In this document: one piece after another, positions 60,908 to 64,000 of the stretch
How positions within the stretch are numbered: the first letter of the stretch is position 1
Layout: the number at the start of each line of letters is the position of its first letter
Translations under genes and position numbers: made by a program
The notes under the pieces: generated by a model
Database searches by the model: none
What the model was told of the DNA's origin: nothing
The model's input: only the letters and a program-made list of their open reading frames with translations
DNA from: Tubulanus polymorphus
Taxonomy: Eukaryota > Nemertea > Palaeonemertea > Tubulaniformes > Tubulanidae
DNA length: 64,000 nt
Direction: 5' to 3'
Assembly (NCBI RefSeq): GCF_964204645.1
Contig: NC_134025.1
Span: forward strand, 14,139,001 to 14,203,000

Positions 60908-62020
60908 ATGAAAAAAGAACAATATTCAAGAGATTTATATTACAACCCAGAAAGTGAAGTATCATATTCTAACGTTTCAGAATTATGGAATGAAATTAAA
61001 TCTGATAATGAAAATGGTGCCGTACGGCACCCACATGGTGATATAAAATATAGTGAATTGAAATCATGGTTACAAAATCAACCAACATATCAAATCCATA
61101 AGAAAATGGATAAAACTTATTTAACAAGAAAAGTTATGGTTTCATATATCGATCAACAATGGCAAGCAGATTTAATTGACATGAAGAACTTAGAAGAATA
61201 CAACAAAGGATATTTCTGGATATTAAATGTTATAGACATATTCAGTAGATACGCATGGTCAATTCCAATCAAAAATAAAACTGGTATAGAAGTAACAAAT
61301 GCTTTTAAATCTATATTTAAAGAAGCTATTCCAGATAAGATACAATTTAATGAAGGTAAGGAATTTTATAACAAACATTTCAAAAAACTATTATCTGATA
61401 ACGATGTAGAATATTTTTCAACACACTCAGATAAAAAAGCATCTATTATAGAAAGATTTAATAAAACATTGAAAATTAGAATGTGGAAATATTTTACTGC
61501 TAATGAAACATATAAATATATCGATGTATTAGATGATTTAGTGAAAGGTTATAATAATTCTAAACATAGTTCTATAAATATGAAACCTATACAAGCTAGA
61601 AAAGAAGATACTTCGGAAATAGTTTGGAATAATTTATATGGTGCGTTTGTTACACATGATTTCGGAGAACCTAAATTTAAAATAAGACAACATGTTAGAA
61701 TATCTAAATATAGAAAAACATTTTATAAAGGTTATACTCCAAATTTTACTGAAGAAATATTTAAGATTAAAAATATAATATTAACTGAATCTTTTGTTTA
61801 TAAATTAGAAGATTTAAAAGATGAAGAAATATTAGGTTATTTCTATGAACAAGAATTATCACTTGTACCAAATCCAGATGAAATAGAATACAAAATAGAA
61901 AAAGTATTGAAAACAAAAACTCTTAAAGCAAAAAAGTATTCTTTGGTGAAAAATAAAGGATATGATGATACATTTAATGAATGGATTTTATCTAGTAAAA
62001 TTAAAAAAATAAATGAATAA
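60908..62020 (+). CDS. Retroviral-type integrase with chromodomain (Polinton INT)
   Basis: 370 aa. Catalyses insertion of the element. Order: N-terminal region (NVSELWNEIK ... LKSWLQNQPTYQIHK), rve core, SH3-like part, then a C-terminal chromodomain (KKYSLVKNKGYDDTFNEWI, about 342-360). Core acidic residues: D88 (WQADLIDM) and E182 (IIERFNKTLK) are present, but the expected Asp of the second motif is Asn148 (QFNEGKEF), 33 residues before E182. Residues 33-46 (NENGAVRHPHGDI) are an extra in-frame insertion also found in the gene at 62969-63904. The ORF is open throughout. The N148 substitution suggests loss of strand transfer unless another residue substitutes. Its stop overlaps the ATPase start by 8 nt. 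Confidence 0.92.
   Translation: MKKEQYSRDLYYNPESEVSYSNVSELWNEIKSDNENGAVRHPHGDIKYSELKSWLQNQPTYQIHKKMDKTYLTRKVMVSYIDQQWQADLIDMKNLEEYNKGYFWILNVIDIFSRYAWSIPIKNKTGIEVTNAFKSIFKEAIPDKIQFNEGKEFYNKHFKKLLSDNDVEYFSTHSDKKASIIERFNKTLKIRMWKYFTANETYKYIDVLDDLVKGYNNSKHSSINMKPIQARKEDTSEIVWNNLYGAFVTHDFGEPKFKIRQHVRISKYRKTFYKGYTPNFTEEIFKIKNIILTESFVYKLEDLKDEEILGYFYEQELSLVPNPDEIEYKIEKVLKTKTLKAKKYSLVKNKGYDDTFNEWILSSKIKKINE
61004..61045 (+). repeat. In-frame 42-bp palindromic module, copy 1
   Basis: Encodes 14 residues in the integrase. Contains the perfect palindrome GGTGCCGTACGGCACC (61016-61031) and is GC-rich in an AT-rich gene. TGATA stands at both borders (61003-61007 and 61039-61043). Confidence 0.85.
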
Positions 62021-62624
62021 AGATTTATTTATATTTGAACCGCATCATATGTTAGTTACTGGTGTAACAAACTGTGGTAAAACACATTTCATATTAGACT
62101 TGTTAGAAACTATTTATAAGAATCATTTTGATAATATAATATTATTTTGTCCTACTTATGAAATGAATAAAACATATAATAGAGATATAGTTAAGATGAA
62201 AAAGTTTATTATATTAGATCCTAAAACAGTAAAAGAAAATTTAGATAATTGTATAAAAATAGCAATTGATACTTATAAAGGATCAAATACATTATTCATT
62301 GTAGATGATTGCGCAAATTTACATGTTTCAAAAGTGAGAGAAAGTGAGTTATGTTACTTAGCTTTCTCTGGGAGACATTTTGCGATAACAACATGGGTTT
62401 TAAATCAAAAATATAATTCAATTGTTAAAGACTTTAGGGAGAATATGAGATTTCTAGTTTTATTTTATAACAAAGATAGAAAATCTATGCAACAATCATT
62501 GGAAGAAAATCAAATTATACCTACTGATTTACATGATGAATATATGAATAAATTAAAGAATAATAAAGGTCCAAAATTATTACTGAGATTACAATTTCCA
62601 TATGAATATAAATTTATAAAATAA
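62013..62624 (+). CDS. A32-like FtsK/HerA packaging ATPase (Polinton ATPase)
   Basis: 203 aa. Walker A GVTNCGKT (17-24), Walker B LFIVDD (95-100), and a conserved GRHFAITTWVLNQKY region (121-135) with likely sensor and arginine residues. The family packages DNA into virus capsids; with Polintons it supports a virus-like life style. Length is normal for the family and the frame is intact. It overlaps the integrase end by 8 nt. Confidence 0.9.
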   Translation: MNKDLFIFEPHHMLVTGVTNCGKTHFILDLLETIYKNHFDNIILFCPTYEMNKTYNRDIVKMKKFIILDPKTVKENLDNCIKIAIDTYKGSNTLFIVDDCANLHVSKVRESELCYLAFSGRHFAITTWVLNQKYNSIVKDFRENMRFLVLFYNKDRKSMQQSLEENQIIPTDLHDEYMNKLKNNKGPKLLLRLQFPYEYKFIK

Positions 62625-62635
62625 CTATTTATATA

Positions 62636-62963
62636 TTTTTCTATCTAATACGTATTAAATACGTATTAGATACGTATTAAATACATTAATACTTAAAACC
62701 CCATTTTAAAATAAATATTATTCATACAATTTTCAACCAATTTATTTTTATTTTTTTCAACTAATATATGAATAAGTTTGAAAATAATAAAGGTTATTTA
62801 TTATTACCGAGGTTTCAGTATAAATTTAAAAAAGAAATATAATTTAAGGTATTTTCAAATGATACGTATTAGATACGTATTAGATACGTATTAGATACGT
62901 ATTAGATTCCTTAATACTTAAAACCCCCTTTTTTATTTACTATTATTTTATACAATTTTCAAC
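62636..62963. repeat. Duplicated intergenic module with TACGTATTAGA arrays
   Basis: Two direct copies (about 62636-62745 and 62855-62963). Each has three to four TACGTATTAGA-type 11-bp units, then TTAATACTTAAAACCCC and CATACAATTTTCAACC-like tails. They lie between the convergent ATPase and zinc-finger genes, suggesting terminators or protein-binding sites. Inferred. Confidence 0.75.
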
Positions 62964-62968
62964 CTTTA

Positions 62969-63904
62969 TTACTTTTTGAGTGTTAGATAATTACTTTCTG
63001 AATCACTTTCATCATCACTCTCCAATTCATCATCAGACCCTAACAATTTATTCAAATGCTTTACCGTATCTTCATAAATAATTGGTTTATTGATATACTT
63101 ATTAGTCATCTCAACTATATCTTCATTTTCTGATTTAAGTTTGATAGAATCTTTATTATCAATATGCTTATCTGTAACTATATCACCATGTGGGTGCCAT
63201 ACGGCGCCATTTTCATTATCATCTTTCTTAGTGTTTGACCTTAATATTGTATTTACAATGCTTGATTCTAGTATTTTTCTAGCAGCAGATAAATCTAATT
63301 CATCATTACTAGGTTCCTTAGATAAAAATTCACCTAATAAATCTTTATATAAATCTTTACCATCTACTTTTTTATTTGAAACAAACTTTGTAACATAATT
63401 AAATGGGTGTTCTATAAATTCTCTTATACCAACACGATCTATTACATTAATAATATGTGAATTTGTATTCATATGATTATTCCAATTTGATGGAGCGTTT
63501 GAAAATTCACCTTTACAATAATCACAATAATTTCTATTTTCACTAACATTTAATATTATTGCATTATTATATGTAGAAGGTATTACATTATTAGATGTAG
63601 TAGGTATTACATTATTTGATGTAGAGGGTATTATATTATTAGATGTAGTAGGTATTAGATTATTAGACGTAGAAGGTATTACATTATTAGATGTAGTAGG
63701 TATTACATTATTATCAATTACATTACTTAAATTATCAACAACACCACTTTTATTATTATCGATTTCTATTAGTTTAGTTTTATAAATTTTGAAAATAGGA
63801 TCAAATATAAAAGCTATATTACAAGGTATTACATAATATAAACCATCATTATTTTCATGTGTATCGATGTATGGAATATGTTTATATACTTTACCTCCTT
63901 CCAT
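62969..63904 (-). CDS. Zinc-finger protein with 8-aa repeats (Polinton)
   Basis: 311 aa, unknown function. An N-terminal folded-looking part (1-50), then six 8-residue repeats NNVIPTTS/NNVIPSTS alternating T and S (65-112), a C2H2-type finger (C127-x2-C130 ... H144-x5-H150), a helical part (155-222), the NENGAVWHPHGDI tag (229-242) and an acidic tail (DDELESDDESDSES). Codon and base use match the other Polinton genes. Convergent to the ATPase gene. Start chosen as the first ATG of the open frame; nothing upstream contradicts it. Confidence 0.75.
   Translation of the reverse strand: MEGGKVYKHIPYIDTHENNDGLYYVIPCNIAFIFDPIFKIYKTKLIEIDNNKSGVVDNLSNVIDNNVIPTTSNNVIPSTSNNLIPTTSNNIIPSTSNNVIPTTSNNVIPSTYNNAIILNVSENRNYCDYCKGEFSNAPSNWNNHMNTNSHIINVIDRVGIREFIEHPFNYVTKFVSNKKVDGKDLYKDLLGEFLSKEPSNDELDLSAARKILESSIVNTILRSNTKKDDNENGAVWHPHGDIVTDKHIDNKDSIKLKSENEDIVEMTNKYINKPIIYEDTVKHLNKLLGSDDELESDDESDSESNYLTLKK
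63179..63220 (-). repeat. In-frame 42-bp palindromic module, copy 2
   Basis: Same 42 bp as 61004-61045 in inverted orientation, two differences (GGC for GGT; TGG for CGG), so the palindrome is slightly imperfect here. Confidence 0.85.
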
Positions 63905-64000
63905 TTATTATATAGATTTTTATTAAAGTTAAAATTCTAATACATAATACTGTTTAATTGAGAATTTACAATATTTAATTGCGCGTCAGATATGATATAA
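63905..64000. other. Upstream region of the 311-aa gene
   Basis: AT-rich, no ORF; window ends. Confidence 0.4.

Larger units (their letters stand above)
58112..64000. mobile_element. Polinton/Maverick (adintovirus-like) element, left part
   Basis: Very AT-rich compact gene block with integrase and A32-like ATPase, zinc-finger and HNH genes. It starts near an inverted repeat at 58112 and continues past the right edge, so right end, DNA polymerase B, protease and capsid genes are not visible. Element class rests on integrase plus A32-like ATPase adjacency. Confidence 0.8.

Noticed and set aside
62646-62907. CRISPR-like look of the TACGTATTAGA arrays
   Set aside because: Units abut without unique spacers, only three to four per array, and the host is eukaryotic.
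63090-63398. 102-aa plus-strand ORF
   Set aside because: Antisense shadow of the 311-aa zinc-finger gene.

Overview
The window looks like nuclear DNA of an invertebrate animal, most likely a marine one. The main host gene is split into short exons by GT-AG introns loaded with animal-type transposons: Penelope-like elements, hAT, pogo and Harbinger-like MITEs, a CR1/Jockey-like LINE and pearl/DINE-like tandem-repeat elements. Pearl-like units with an (ACGG)n tail and 'AGAGGCCC(A)TGGGCCT' repeats make me favour a mollusc or another lophotrochozoan, but the species cannot be fixed from sequence alone.

From about 0.2 to 48.15 kb the minus strand carries SEC63, the J-domain partner of the Sec61/Sec62 translocon in the ER membrane. 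I could place 18 coding exons (718 codons, all phases consistent) from the ATG at 48152 down to 218. The last acidic C-terminal exon(s) lie beyond the left edge. Nearly everything else in this part is intronic repeat: a 1.27-kb pearl-like family (three full copies, many pieces), nested MITEs with clear TIRs and target duplications, Penelope remnants with hammerhead-ribozyme cores, hAT and pogo pseudogenes, and a 2.2-kb field of degenerate TTCGAA palindromes.

From 48.2 to 58.1 kb comes the SEC63 5' flank, a weak candidate divergent gene, a 36-bp perfect palindrome, a 12-bp minisatellite, a 1.34-kb element with a 9-bp target duplication, a LINE fragment and another pearl copy.

From about 58.1 kb to the right edge the base composition drops sharply (very AT-rich, K/N/I-rich proteins) and compact genes without introns appear: a double C2H2 zinc finger, an HNH endonuclease, an unrecognised 202-aa protein, a frameshifted small membrane protein, a retroviral-type integrase with chromodomain, an A32-like packaging ATPase and, convergently, a 311-aa zinc-finger protein with 8-aa repeats. 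Integrase plus A32-like ATPase is the signature of a Polinton/Maverick (adintovirus-like) element; polymerase, protease and capsid genes are not in the window. The integrase has Asn where the second catalytic Asp is expected and another gene is frameshifted, so this copy is probably decaying. The most unusual observation is a 42-bp GC-rich palindromic module inserted in frame in two unrelated Polinton genes on opposite strands, adding the same 14-residue tag to the integrase and to the 311-aa protein.
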